From: Glebionis coronaria
Lineage: Eukaryota; Streptophyta; Magnoliopsida; Asterales; Asteraceae
DNA: 64,000 nucleotides
Reading direction: 5' to 3'
NCBI GenBank assembly: GCA_025667525.1
Contig: CM046877.1
Span: 27,742,737-27,806,736, forward strand
The position numbers and the translations under genes were made by a program. The notes beneath the pieces were generated by a model. That model searched no databases and had not been told where the DNA came from. It saw only the letters and a program-made list of their open reading frames with translations. Numbering within the stretch: the stretch's first letter is position 1; each line of letters opens with the position of its first letter. Below, piece by piece: positions 12,186 to 23,962 of the stretch.

Positions 12186-13971
12186 TAGCTGTTCTTGGTA
12201 GGTTTTTATCAGTTTTTGATCGGGTTTAGTCGCTTTTGACCAATGCTTGCCTGGATAAAAGTACTCCTTTTTTCAAGCATCCATTTTCTTAGTTGTGTTC
12301 TTGAAACGGAGTCTTGTATCACATGTTATGACCATTTTATTGCAACCCACATTTTCAGATAATTTCAATATAAATTTGTTTTTGTATGTTAGCGATTGTG
12401 TTTGGTTATCTATTTCTTGATAGCTCTCAATATTAATAGAATAAAACATGGAATCAAATATTTCAGAGTCATATAATACATAATCAAGTTGATCCTACAT
12501 GAAATGTCAAAAAATACTTGTCCTTCTTTTGCATATTATTCACCTATGTAGGCTTCCCAAGGTTAAACAATATCATTTTTAGGTCAAATAACATGACGTT
12601 TTGTTAGAGCACACTCTTGATAGCTCTCAATTTTAATAGAATAAAACTTGGAATCAAATATTTCAGAGTCATATAATACATAAGCAAGTTGATCCTACAT
12701 GAAATGTCAAAAAATACTTGTCCTTCTTTTGCATATTATTCACCTATGTAGGCTTCCCAAGGTTAAACAATATCATTTTTAGGTCAAATAACATGACGTT
12801 TTGTTAGAGCACACTCATGTCTTGACCTTTATACTATAATGTGCCGTCGAGATGCTCTTTGTCTACTACATTCGCAACTACCTCAAATACTAGCTGACCA
12901 ACTTTTACACCAATAAAACACAACCAAAACTAAACAGAGCAAACATATAGATGTATTTTATCCATCAAGAATCCGGGCAAATACATTATGCCCAGATTCT
13001 ATGTGGTCTATATGGACTGGAAATAATTTTAGTGGTTTTTTCTTAGGTTTGGATGATTTGAGTCGGTTACGGCATTTTTAGCTGTTCTTGGTAGGTTTTT
13101 ATCAGTTTTTGATCGGGTTTAGTCGCTTTTGACCAATGCTTTCCTGGATAAAAGTACTCCTTTTTTCAAGCATCCATTTTCTTAGTTGTGGTCTTGAAAC
13201 GGAGTCTTGTATCACATGTTATGACCATTTTATTGCAACCCACATTTTCAGATAATTTCAATATAAATTTGTTTTTGTATGTTAGCGATTGTGTTTGGTA
13301 ATCTATTTCTTGATAGCTCTCAATTTTAATAGAATAAAACATGGAATCAAATATTTCAGAGTCATATAATACATAAGCAAGTTGATCCTACATGAAATGT
13401 CAAAAAATACTTGTCCTTCTTTTGCATATTATTCACCTATGTAGGCTTCCCAAGGTTAAACAATATCATTTTTAGGTAAAATAACATGACGTTTTGTTAG
13501 AGCACACACTTGATAGCTCTCAATTTTAATAGAATAAAACTTGGAATCAAATATTTCAGAGTCATATAATACATAAGCAAGTTGATCCTACATGAAATGT
13601 CAAAAAATACTTGTCCTTCTTTTGCATATTATTCACCTATGTAGGCTTCCCAAGGTTAAACAATATCATTTTTAGGTCAAATAACATGACGTTTTGTTAG
13701 AGCACACTCATGTCTTGACCTTTATACTATAATGTTCCGTCGAGATGCTCTTTGTCTACTACATTCACAACTACCTCAAATACTAGCTGACCAACGTTTA
13801 CACAAATAAAACACAACCAAAACTAAACAGAGCAAACATATAGATGTGTTTTATCCATCAAGAATCCGGGCAAATACATTATGCCCGGATTCTATGTGGT
13901 CTATATTGACTGGAAATAATTTTAGAGGTTTTTTCTTAGGTTTGGATGATTTGAGCCGGTTACGGCATTTT

Positions 13972-14663
13972 TAGCTGTTCTTGGTAGGTTTTTATCAGTT
14001 TTTGATCGGGTTTAGTCGCTTTTGACCAATGCTTGCCTGGATAAAAGTACTCCTTTTTTCAAGCATCCATTTTCTTAGTTGTGGTCTTGAAACGGAGTCA
14101 TGTATCACATGTTATGACCATTTTATTGCAACCCACATTTTCAGATAATTTCAATATAAATTTGTTTTTGTATGTTAGCGATTGTGTTTGGTAATCTATT
14201 TCTTGATAGCTCTCAATATTAATAGAATAAAACATGGAATCAAATATTTCAGAGTCATATAATACATAAGCAAGTTGATCCTACATGAAATGTCAAAAAA
14301 TACTTGTCCTTCTTTTGCATATTATTCACCTATGTAGGCTTCCCAAGGTTAAACAATATCATTTTTAGGTCAAATAACATGACATTTTGTTAGAGTACAC
14401 TCATGTCTTGACCTTTATACTATAATGTGCCGTCGAGATGCTCTTTGTCTACTACATTCACAACTACCTCAAATACTAGCTGACCAACTTTTACACCAAT
14501 AAAACACAACCAAAACTAAACAGAGCAAACATATAGATGTGTTTATCCATCAAGAATCCGGGCAAATACATTATGCCCGGATTCAATGTGGTCTATATGG
14601 ACTGGAAATAATTTTAGAGGTTTTTTCTTAGGTTTGGATGATTTGAGCCGGTTACGGCATTTT
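13972..14663 (+). repeat. Single-copy unit 16 (692 bp)
   Basis: Only one 200-bp sub-repeat is present (14203-14402). It enters with the copy-1 marker CATGG and exits through GTACACTCATG into R, so one whole 200-bp block is missing with clean ends. This fits deletion between the two sub-repeats by slippage or recombination in register. Confidence 0.93.
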
Positions 14664-15543
14664 TAGCTGTTCTTGGTAGGTTTTTATCAGTTTTTGATCG
14701 GGTTTTGTCGCTTTTGACCAATGCTTGCCTGGATAAAAGTACTCCTTTTTTCAAGCATCCATTTTCTTAGTTGTGGTCTTGAAACGGAGTCATGTATCAC
14801 ATGTTATGACCATTTTATTGCAACCCACGTTTTCAGATAATTTCAATATAAATTTGTTTTTGTATGTTAGCGATTGTGTTTGGTAATCTATTTCTTGATA
14901 GCTCTCAATATTAATAGAATAAAACATGGAATCAAATATTTCAGAGTCATATAATACATAAGCAAGTTGATCCTACATGAAATGTCAAAAAATACTTGTC
15001 CTTCTTTTGCATATTATTCACCTATGTAGGCTTCCCAAGGTTAAACAATATCATTTTTAGGTCAAATAACATGACGTTTTGTTAGAGCACACTCATGATA
15101 GCTCTCAATTTTAATAGAATAAAACTTGGAATCAAATATTTATACATAAGCAAGTTGATCCTACATGAAATGTCAAAAAATACTTGTCCTTCTTTTGCAT
15201 ATTATTCACCTATGTAGGCTTCCCAAGGTTAAACAATATCATTTTTAGGTCAAATAACATGACGTTTTGTTAGAGTACACTCATGTCTTGACCTTTATAC
15301 TATAATGTGCCGTCGAGATGCTCTTTGTCTATTACATTCACAACTACCTCAAATACTAGCTGACCAACTTTTACACCAATAAAACACAACCAAAACTAAA
15401 CAGAGCAAACATATAGATGTGTTTTATCCATCAAGAATCTGGGCAAATACATTATTCCCGGATTCTATGTGGTCTATATGGACTGAAATAATTTTAGAGG
15501 TTTTTTCTTAGGTTTGGATGATTTGAGCCGGTTACGGCATTTT
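14664..15543 (+). repeat. Unit 17 with 12-bp deletion in copy 2 (880 bp)
   Basis: Copy 2 is 15095-15282 (188 bp). AAATATTT joins directly to ATACATAAG near 15141/15142, removing CAGAGTCATATA. The same deletion marks units 20, 24, 26 and 27. Copy 2 here also begins ATGATAG instead of TTGATAG, and a single G is lost in GGACTGAAATAA near the unit end. Confidence 0.92.
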
Positions 15544-16436
15544 TAGCTGTTCTTGGTAGGTTTTTATCAGTTTTTGATCGGGTTTAGTCGCTTTTGACCA
15601 ATGCTTTCCTGGATAAAAGTACTCCTTTTTTCAAGCATCCATTTTCTTAGTTGTGGTCTTGAAACGGAGTCTTGTATCACATGTTATGACCATTTTATTG
15701 CAACCCACATTTTCAGATAATTTCAATATAAATTTGTTTTTGTATGTTAGCGATTGTGTTTGGTAATCTATTTCTTGATAGCTCTCAATTTTAATAGAAT
15801 AAAACATGGAATCAAATATTTCAGAGTCATATAATACATAAGCAAGTTGATCCTACATGAAATGTCAAAAAATACTTGTCCTTCTTTTGCATATTATTCA
15901 CCTATGTAGGCTTCCCAAGGTTAAACAATATCATTTTTAGGTAAAATAACATGACGTTTTGTTAGAGCACACACTTGATAGCTCTCAATTTTAATAGAAT
16001 AAAACTTGGAATCAAATATTTCAGAGTCATATAATACATAAGCAAGTTGATCCTACATGAAATGTCAAAAAATACTTGTCCTTCTTTTGCATATTATTCA
16101 CCTATGTAGGCTTCCCAAGGTTAAACAATATCATTTTTAGGTCAAATAACATGACGTTTTGTTAGAGCACACTCATGTCTTGACCTTTATACTATAATGT
16201 TCCGTCGAGATGCTCTTTGTCTACTACATTCACAACTACCTCAAATACTAGCTGACCAACGTTTACACCAATAAAACACAACCAAAACTAAACAGAGCAA
16301 ACATATAGATGTGTTTTATCCATCAAGAATCCGGGCAAATACATTATGCCCGGATTCTATGTGGTCTATATTGACTGGAAATAATTTTAGAGGTTTTTTC
16401 TTAGGTTTGGATGATTTGAGCCGGTTACGGCATTTT

Positions 16437-17129
16437 TAGCTGTTCTTGGTAGGTTTTTATCAGTTTTTGATCGGGTTTAGTCGCTTTTGACCAATGCTTG
16501 CCTGGATAAAAGTACTCCTTTTTTCAAGCATCCATTTTCTTAGTTGTGGTCTTGAAACGGAGTCATGTATCACATGTTATGACCATTTTATTGCAACCCA
16601 CATTTTCAGATAATTTCAATATAAATTTGTTTTTGTATGTTAGCGATTGTGTTTGGTAATCTATTTCTTGATAGCTCTCAATATTAATAGAATAAAACAT
16701 GGAATCAAATATTTCAGAGTCATATAATACATAAGCAAGTTGATCCTACATGAAATGTCAAAAAATACTTGTCCTTCTTTTGCATATTATTCACCTATGT
16801 AGGCTTCCCAAGGTTAAACAATATCATTTTTAGGTCAAATAACATGACATTTTGTTAGAGTATACTCATGTCTTGACCTTTATACTATAATGTGCCGTCG
16901 AGATGCTCTTTGTCTACTACATTCACAACTACCTCAAATACTAGCTGACCAACTTTTACACCAATAAAACACAACCAAAACTAAACAGAGCAAACATATA
17001 GATGTGTTTTATCCATCAAGAATCCGGGCAAATACATTATGCCCGGATTCAATGTGGTCTATATGGACTGGAAATAATTTTAGAGGTTTTTTCTTAGGTT
17101 TGGATGATTTGAGCCGGTTACGGCATTTT
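16437..17129 (+). repeat. Single-copy unit 19 (693 bp)
   Basis: It contains one sub-repeat only (16668-16867), with the copy-1 marker CATGG. It is the partner of unit 16 in the 15-17/18-20 duplication and shares GACATTTTG and GGATTCAATG. Confidence 0.93.
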
Positions 17130-18010
17130 TAGCTGTTCTTGGTAGGTTTTTATCAGTTTTTGATCGGGTTTTGTCGCTTTTGACCAATGCTTGCCTGGAT
17201 AAAAGTACTCCTTTTTTCAAGCATCCATTTTCTTAGTTGTGGTCTTGAAACGGAGTCATGTATCACATGTTATGACCATTTTATTGCAACCCACGTTTTC
17301 AGATAATTTCAATATAAATTTGTTTTTGTATGTTAGCGATTGTGTTTGGTAATCTATTTCTTGATAGCTCTCAATATTAATAGAATAAAACATGGAATCA
17401 AATATTTCAGAGTCATATAATACATAAGCAAGTTGATCCTACATGAAATGTCAAAAAATACTTGTCCTTCTTTTGCATATTATTCACCTATGTAGGCTTC
17501 CCAAGGTTAAACAATATCATTTTTAGGTCAAATAACATGACGTTTTGTTAGAGCACACTCTTGATAGCTCTCAATTTTAATAGAATAAAACTTGGAATCA
17601 AATATTTATACATAAGCAAGTTGATCCTACATGAAATGTCAAAAAATACTTGTTCTTCTTTTGCATATTATTCACCTATGTAGGCTTCCCAAGGTTAAAC
17701 AATATCATTTTTAGGTCAAATAACATGACGTTTTGTTAGAGTACACTCATGTCTTGACCTTTATACTATAATGTGCCGTCGAGATGCTCTTTGTCTATTA
17801 CATTCACAACTACCTCAAATACTAGCTGACCAACTTTTACACCAATAAAACACAACCAAAACTAAACAGAGCAAACATATAGATGTGTTTTATCCATCAA
17901 GAATCTGGGCAAATACATTATTCCCGGATTCTATGTGGTCTATATGGACTGGAAATAATTTTAGAGGTTTTTTCTTAGGTTTGGATGATTTGAGCCGGTT
18001 ACGGCATTTT
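17130..18010 (+). repeat. Unit 20 with 12-bp deletion in copy 2 (881 bp)
   Basis: Copy 2 is 17561-17748 (188 bp), with the deletion junction near 17607/17608. It is the partner of unit 17. Confidence 0.92.
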
Positions 18011-19795
18011 TAGCTGTTCTTGGTAGGTTTTTATCAGTTTTTGATCGGGTTTAGTCGCTTTTGACCAATGCTTGCCTGGATAAAAGTACTCCTTTTTTCA
18101 AGCATCCATTTTCTTAGTTGTGGTCTTGAAACGGAGTCATGTATCACATGTTATGACCATTTTATTGCAACCCACGTTTTCAGATAATTTCAATATAAAT
18201 TTGTGTTTCTATGTTAGCGATTGTGTTTGGTAATCTATTTCTTGATAGCTCTCAATATTAATAGAATAAAACATGGAATCAAATATTTCAGAGTCATATA
18301 ATACATAAGCAAGTTGATCCTACATGAAATGTCAAAAAATACTTGTCCTTCTTTTGCATATTATTCACCTATGTAGGCTTCCCAAGGTTAAACAATATCA
18401 TTTTTAGGTCAAATAACATGACGTTTTGTTAGAGCACACTCTTGATAGCTCTCAATTTTAATAGAATAAAACTTGGAATCAAATATTTCAGAGTCATATA
18501 ATACATAAGCAAGTTGATCCTACATGAAATGTCAAAAAATACTTGTCCTTCTTTTGCATATTATTCACCTATGTAGGCTTCCCAAGGTTAAACAATATCA
18601 TTTTTAGGTCAAATAACATGACGTTTTGTTAGAGCACACTCATGTCTTGACCTTTATACTATAATGTGCCGTCGAGATGCTCTTTGTCTACTACATTCAC
18701 AACTACCTCAAATACTAGCTGACCAACTTTTACACCAATAAAACACAAACAAAACTAAACAGAGCAAACATATAAATGTGTTTTATCCATCAAGAATCCG
18801 GGCAAATACATTATGCCCGGATTCTATGTGGTCTATATGGACTGGAAATAATTTTAGAGGTTTTTCTTAGGTTTGGATGATTTGAGCCGGTTACGGCATT
18901 TTTAGCCGTTCTTGGTAGGTTTTTATCAGTTTTTGATCGGGTTTAGTCGCTTTTGACCAATGCTTGCCTGGATAAAAGTACTCCTTTTTTCAAGCATCCA
19001 TTTTCTTAGTTGTGGTCTTGAAACGGATTCTTGTATCACATGTTATGACCATTTTATTGCAACCCACATTTTCAGCTAATTTCAATATAAATTTGTTTTT
19101 GTATGTTAGCGATTGTGTTTGGTAATCTATTTCTTGATAGCTCTCAATATTAATAGAATAAAACATGGAATCAAATATTTCAGAGTCATATAATACATAA
19201 TCAAGTTGATCCTACATGAAATGTCAAAAAATACTTGTCCTTCTTTTGCATATTATTCACCTATGTAGGCTTCCCAAGGTTAAACAATATCATTTTTAGG
19301 TCAAATAACATGACGTTTTGTTAGAGCACACTCTTGATAGCTCTCAATTTTAATAGAATAAAACTTGGAATCAAATATTTCAGAGTCATATAATACATAA
19401 GCAATTTGATCCTACATGAAATGTCAAAAAATACTTGTCCTTCTTTTGCATATTATTCACCTATGTAGGCTTCCCAAGGTTAAACAATATCATTTTTAGG
19501 TCAAATAACATGACGTTTTGTTAGAGCACACTCATGTCTTGACCTTTATACTATAATGTGCCGTCGAGATGCTCTTTGTCTACTACATTCACAACTACCT
19601 CAAATACTAGCTGACCAACTTTTACACCAATAAAACACAACCAAAACTAAACAGAGCAAACATATAGATGTATTTTATCCATCAAGAATTCGGGCAAATA
19701 CATTATGCCCAGATTCTATGTGGTCTATATGGACTGGAAATAATTTTAGTGGTTTTTTCTTAGGTTTGGATGATTTGAGTCGGTTACGGCATTTT

Positions 19796-20688
19796 TAGCT
19801 GTTCTTGGTAGGTTTTTATCAGTTTTTGATCGGGTTTAGTCGCTTTTGACCAATGCTTTCCTGGATAAAAGTACTCCTTTTTTCAAGCATCCATTTTCTT
19901 AGTTGTGGTCTTGAAACGGAGTCTTGTATCACATGTTATGACCATTTTATTGCAACCCACATTTTCAGATAATTTCAATATAAATTTGTTTTTGTATGTT
20001 AGCGATTGTGTTTGGTAATCTATTTCTTGATAGCTCTCAATTTTAATAGAATAAAACATGGAATCAAATATTTCAGAGTCATATAATACATAAGCAAGTT
20101 GATCCTACATGAAATGTCAAAAAATACTTGTCCTTCTTTTGCATATTATTCACCTATGTAGGCTTCCCAAGGTTAAACAATATCATTTTTAGGTAAAATA
20201 ACATGACGTTTTGTTAGAGCACACACTTGATAGCTCTCAATTTTAATAGAATAAAACATGGAATCAAATATTTTAGAGTCATATAATACATAAGCAAGTT
20301 GATCCTACATGAAATGTCAAAAAATACTTGTCCTTCTTTTGCATATTATTCACCTATGTAGGCTTCCCAAGGTTAAACAATATCATTTTTAGGTCAAATA
20401 ACATGACGTTTTGTTAGAGTACACTCATGTCTTGACCTTTATACTATAATGTGCCGTCGAGATGCTCTTTGTCTACTACATTCACAACTACCTCAAATAC
20501 TAGCTGACCAACTTTTACACCAATAAAACACAACCAAAACTAAACAGAGCAAACATATAGATGTGTTTTATCCATCAAGAATCCGGGCAAATACATTATG
20601 CCCGGATTCAATGTGGTCTATATGGACTGGAAATAATTTTAGAGGTTTTTTCTTAGGTTTGGATGATTTGAGCCGGTTACGGCATTTT
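19796..20688 (+). repeat. Chimeric unit 23 (unit-15-like left part, unit-16-like right part)
   Basis: The left part has the private marks of units 15 and 18: GCTTTCCTGG, AGGTAAAATAAC and GCACACACTTG. The right part has marks of unit 16: CATGG inside the second sub-repeat (a copy-1 mark in a copy-2 position), GAGTACACTCATG and GGATTCAATG. Between CAATTTTAA (position 20242, unit-15-like) and CATGG (20258, unit-16-like) lies a stretch of about 15 bases identical in both parents, where the exchange must have happened. Unit 23 is followed by a unit-17-like unit, as unit 16 is followed by unit 17. Confidence 0.82.
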
Positions 20689-21119
20689 TAGCTGTTCTTG
20701 GTATGTTTTTATCAGTTTTTGATCGGGTTTTGTCGCTTTTGACCAATGTTTGCCTGGATAAAAGTACTCCTTTTTTCAAGCATCCATTTTCTTAGTTGTG
20801 GTCTTGAAACGGAGTCATGTATCACATGTTATGACCATTTTATTGCAACCCACGTTTTCAGATAATTTCAATATAAATTTGTTTTTGTATGTTAGCGATT
20901 GTGTTTGGTAATCTATTTCTTGATAGCTCTCAATATTAATAGAATAAAACATGGAATCAAATATTTCAGAGTCATATAATACATAAGCAAGTTGATCCTA
21001 CATGAAATGTCAAAAAATACTTGTCCTTCTTTTGCATATTATTCACCTATGTAGGCTTCCCAAGGTTAAACAATATCATTTTTAGGTCAAATAACATGAC
21101 GTTTTGTTAGAGCACACTC

Positions 21120-21307
21120 TTGATAGCTCTCAATTTTAATAGAATAAAACTTGGAATCAAATATTTATACATAAGCAAGTTGATCCTACATGAAATGTCA
21201 AAAAATACTTGTCCTTCTTTTGCATATTATTCACCTATGTAGGCTTCCCAAGGTTAAACAATATCATTTTTAGGTCAAATAACATGACGTTTTGTTAGAG
21301 TACACTC
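21120..21307 (+). repeat. 188-bp copy 2 with 12-bp deletion (unit 24)
   Basis: AAATATTT is joined directly to ATACATAAG near 21166/21167, as in units 17, 20, 26 and 27. Confidence 0.92.
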
Positions 21308-22893
21308 ATGTCTTGACCTTTATACTATAATGTGCCGTCGAGATGCTCTTTGTCTACTACATTCACAACTACCTCAAATACTAGCTGACCAACTTTTACA
21401 CCAATAAAACACAACCAAAACTAAACAGAGCAAACATATAGATGTGTTTTATCCATCAAGAATCTGGGCAAATACATTATTCCCGGATTCTATGTGGTCT
21501 ATATGGACTGGAAATAATTTTAGAGGTTTTTTCTTAGGTTTGGATGATTTGAGCCGGTTACGGCATTTTTAGCTGTTCTTGGTAGGTTTTTATCAGTTTT
21601 TGATCGGGTTTTGTCGCTTTTGACCAATGCTTGCCTGGATAAAAGTACTCCTTTTTTCAAGCATCCATTTTCTTAGTTGTGGTCTTGAAACGGAGTCATG
21701 TATCACATGTTATGACCATTTTATTGCAACCCACGTTTTCAGATAATTTTAATATAAATTTGTTTTTGTATGTTAGCGATTGTGTTTGGTAATCTATTTC
21801 TTGATAGCTCTCAATATTAATAGAATAAAACATGGAATCAAATATTTCAGAATCATATAATACATAAGCAAGTTGATCCTACATGAAATGTCAAAAAATA
21901 CTTGTCCTTCTTTTGCATATTATTCACCTATGTAGGCTTCCCAAGGTTAAACAATATCATTTTTAGGTCAAATAACATGACGTTTTGTTAGAGCACACTC
22001 TTGATAGCTCTCAATTTTAATAGAATAAAACTTGGAATCAAATATTTCAGAGTCATATAATACATAAGCAAGTTGATCCTACATGAAATGTCAAAAAATA
22101 CTTGTCCTTCTTTTGCATATTATTCACCTATGTAGGCTTCCCAAGGTTAAACAATATCATTTTTAGGTCAAATAACATGACGTTTTGTTAGAGTACACTC
22201 ATGTCCTGACCTTTATACTATAATGTGCCGTCGAGATGCTCTTTGTCTACTACATTCACAACTACCTCAAATACTAGCTGACCAACTTTTACACCAATAA
22301 AACACAACCAAAACTAAACAGAGCAAATATATAGATGTGTTTTATCCATCAAGAATCCGGGCAAATACATTATGCCCGGATTCTATGTGGTCTATATGGA
22401 CTGGAAATAATTTTAGAGGTTTTTTCTTAGGTTTGGATGATTTGAGCCGGTTACGGCATTTTTAGCTGTTCTTGGTAGGTTTTTATCAGTTTTTGATCGG
22501 GTTTTGTCGCTTTTGACCAATGCTTGCCTGGATAAAAGTACTCCTTTTTTCAAGCATCCATTTTCTTAGTTGTGGTCTTGAAACGGAGTCATGTATCACA
22601 TGTTATGACCATTTTATTGCAACCCACGTTTTCAGATAATTTCAATATAAATTTGTTTTTGTATGTTAGCGATTGTGTTTGGTAATCTATTTCTTGATAG
22701 CTCTCAATATTAATAGAATAAAACATGGAATCAAATATTTCAGAGTCATATAATACATAAGCAAGTTGATCCTACATGAAATGTCAAAAAATACTTGTCC
22801 TTCTTTTGCATATTATTCACCTATGTAGGCTTCCCAAGGTTAAACAATATCATTTTTAGGTCAAATAACATGACGTTTTGTTAGAGCACACTC

Positions 22894-23081
22894 TTGATAG
22901 CTCTCAATTTTAATAGAATAAAACTTGGAATCAAATATTTATACATAAGCAAGTTGATCCTACATGAAATGTCAAAAAATACTTGTCCTTCTTTTGCATA
23001 TTATTCACCTATGTAGGCTTCCCAAGGTTAAACAATATCATTTTTAGGTCAAATAACATGACGTTTTGTTAGAGTACACTC
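22894..23081 (+). repeat. 188-bp copy 2 with 12-bp deletion (unit 26)
   Basis: The deletion junction is near 22940/22941 and is identical to that of units 17, 20, 24 and 27. Confidence 0.92.
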
Positions 23082-23233
23082 ATGTCTTGACCTTTATACT
23101 ATAATGTGCCGTCGAGATGCTCTTTGTCTACTACATTCACAACTACCTCAAATACTAGCTGACCAACTTTTACACCAATAAAACACAACCAAAACTAAAC
23201 AGAGCAAACATATAGATGTGTTTTATCCATCAA

Positions 23234-23264
23234 GAATCTGGGCAAATACATTATTCCCAGATTC
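23234..23264 (+). other. Variant hairpin with compensated pair 6 (unit 26; same at 24115-24145 in unit 27)
   Basis: The left arm is GAATCTGGGC and the right arm TCCCAGATTC. Pair 6 is T-A in place of C-G, as in unit 4, while pair 10 is mismatched (C opposite T). The related units 17, 20 and 24 have GAATCTGGGC with TCCCGGATTC, which leaves a T-G wobble at pair 6 and a mismatch at pair 10. Together these give a graded series of stem states within one array. Confidence 0.75.
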
Positions 23265-23774
23265 TATGTGGTCTATATGGACTGGAAATAATTTTAGAGG
23301 TTTTTTCTTAGGTTTGGATGATTTGAGCCGGTTACGGCATTTTTAGCTGTTCTTGGTAGGTTTTTATCAGTTTTTGATCGGGTTTTGTCGCTTTTGACCA
23401 ATGCTTGCCTGGATAAAAGTACTCCTTTTTTCAAGCATCCATTTTCTTAGTTGTGGTCTTGAAACGGAGTCATGTATCACATGTTATGACCATTTTATTG
23501 CAACCCACGTTTTCAGATAATTTCAATATAAATTTGTTTTTGTATGTTAGCGATTGTGTTTGGTAATCTATTTCTTGATAGCTCTCAATATTAATAGAAT
23601 AAAACATGGAATCAAATATTTCAGAGTCATATAATACATAAGCAAGTTGATCCTACATGAAATGTCAAAAAATACTTGTCCTTCTTTTGCATATTATTCA
23701 CCTATGTAGGCTTCCCAAGGTTAAACAATATCATTTTTAGGTCAAATAACATGACGTTTTGTTAGAGCACACTC

Positions 23775-23962
23775 TTGATAGCTCTCAATTTTAATAGAAT
23801 AAAACTTGGAATCAAATATTTATACATAAGCAAGTTGATCCTACATGAAATGTCAAAAAATACTTGTCCTTCTTTTGCATATTATTCACCTATGTAGGCT
23901 TCCCAAGGTTAAACAATATCATTTTTAGGTCAAATAACATGACGTTTTGTTAGAGTACACTC
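23775..23962 (+). repeat. 188-bp copy 2 with 12-bp deletion (unit 27)
   Basis: The deletion junction is near 23821/23822. This is the last (rightmost) unit with the deletion in the window. Confidence 0.92.

Larger units (their letters stand above)
7342..13078 (+). repeat. Higher-order repeat: units 9-11 duplicated as units 12-14
   Basis: Block 7342-10219 (2878 bp) and block 10220-13078 (2859 bp) match unit by unit. Units 9 and 12 are three-copy units sharing ATTCTTGTCC in copy 2, CTCTTGTCTTGACC and GAGTGCTC. Units 10 and 13 share CACGTTTTC and GTGTTTCTATG. Units 11 and 14 share GGTTATCT and ATAATCAAGTTG. The 19-bp length difference is the hairpin-arm deletion in unit 13, which must post-date the duplication. 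Confidence 0.88.
13079..18010 (+). repeat. Higher-order repeat: units 15-17 duplicated as units 18-20
   Basis: Block 13079-15543 (2465 bp) is followed by block 15544-18010 (2467 bp). Units 15 and 18 share GCTTTCCTGG, AGGTAAAATAAC, GCACACACTTG, ATGTTCCGTCG, ACCAACGTTTAC and TATATTGACTGG. Units 16 and 19 are both single-copy units with GACATTTTG and GGATTCAATG. Units 17 and 20 share GGTTTTGTCG, the 12-bp deletion, GTCTATTAC and the T/G hairpin state. The number of shared private variants makes descent from one duplication very likely. Confidence 0.9.
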
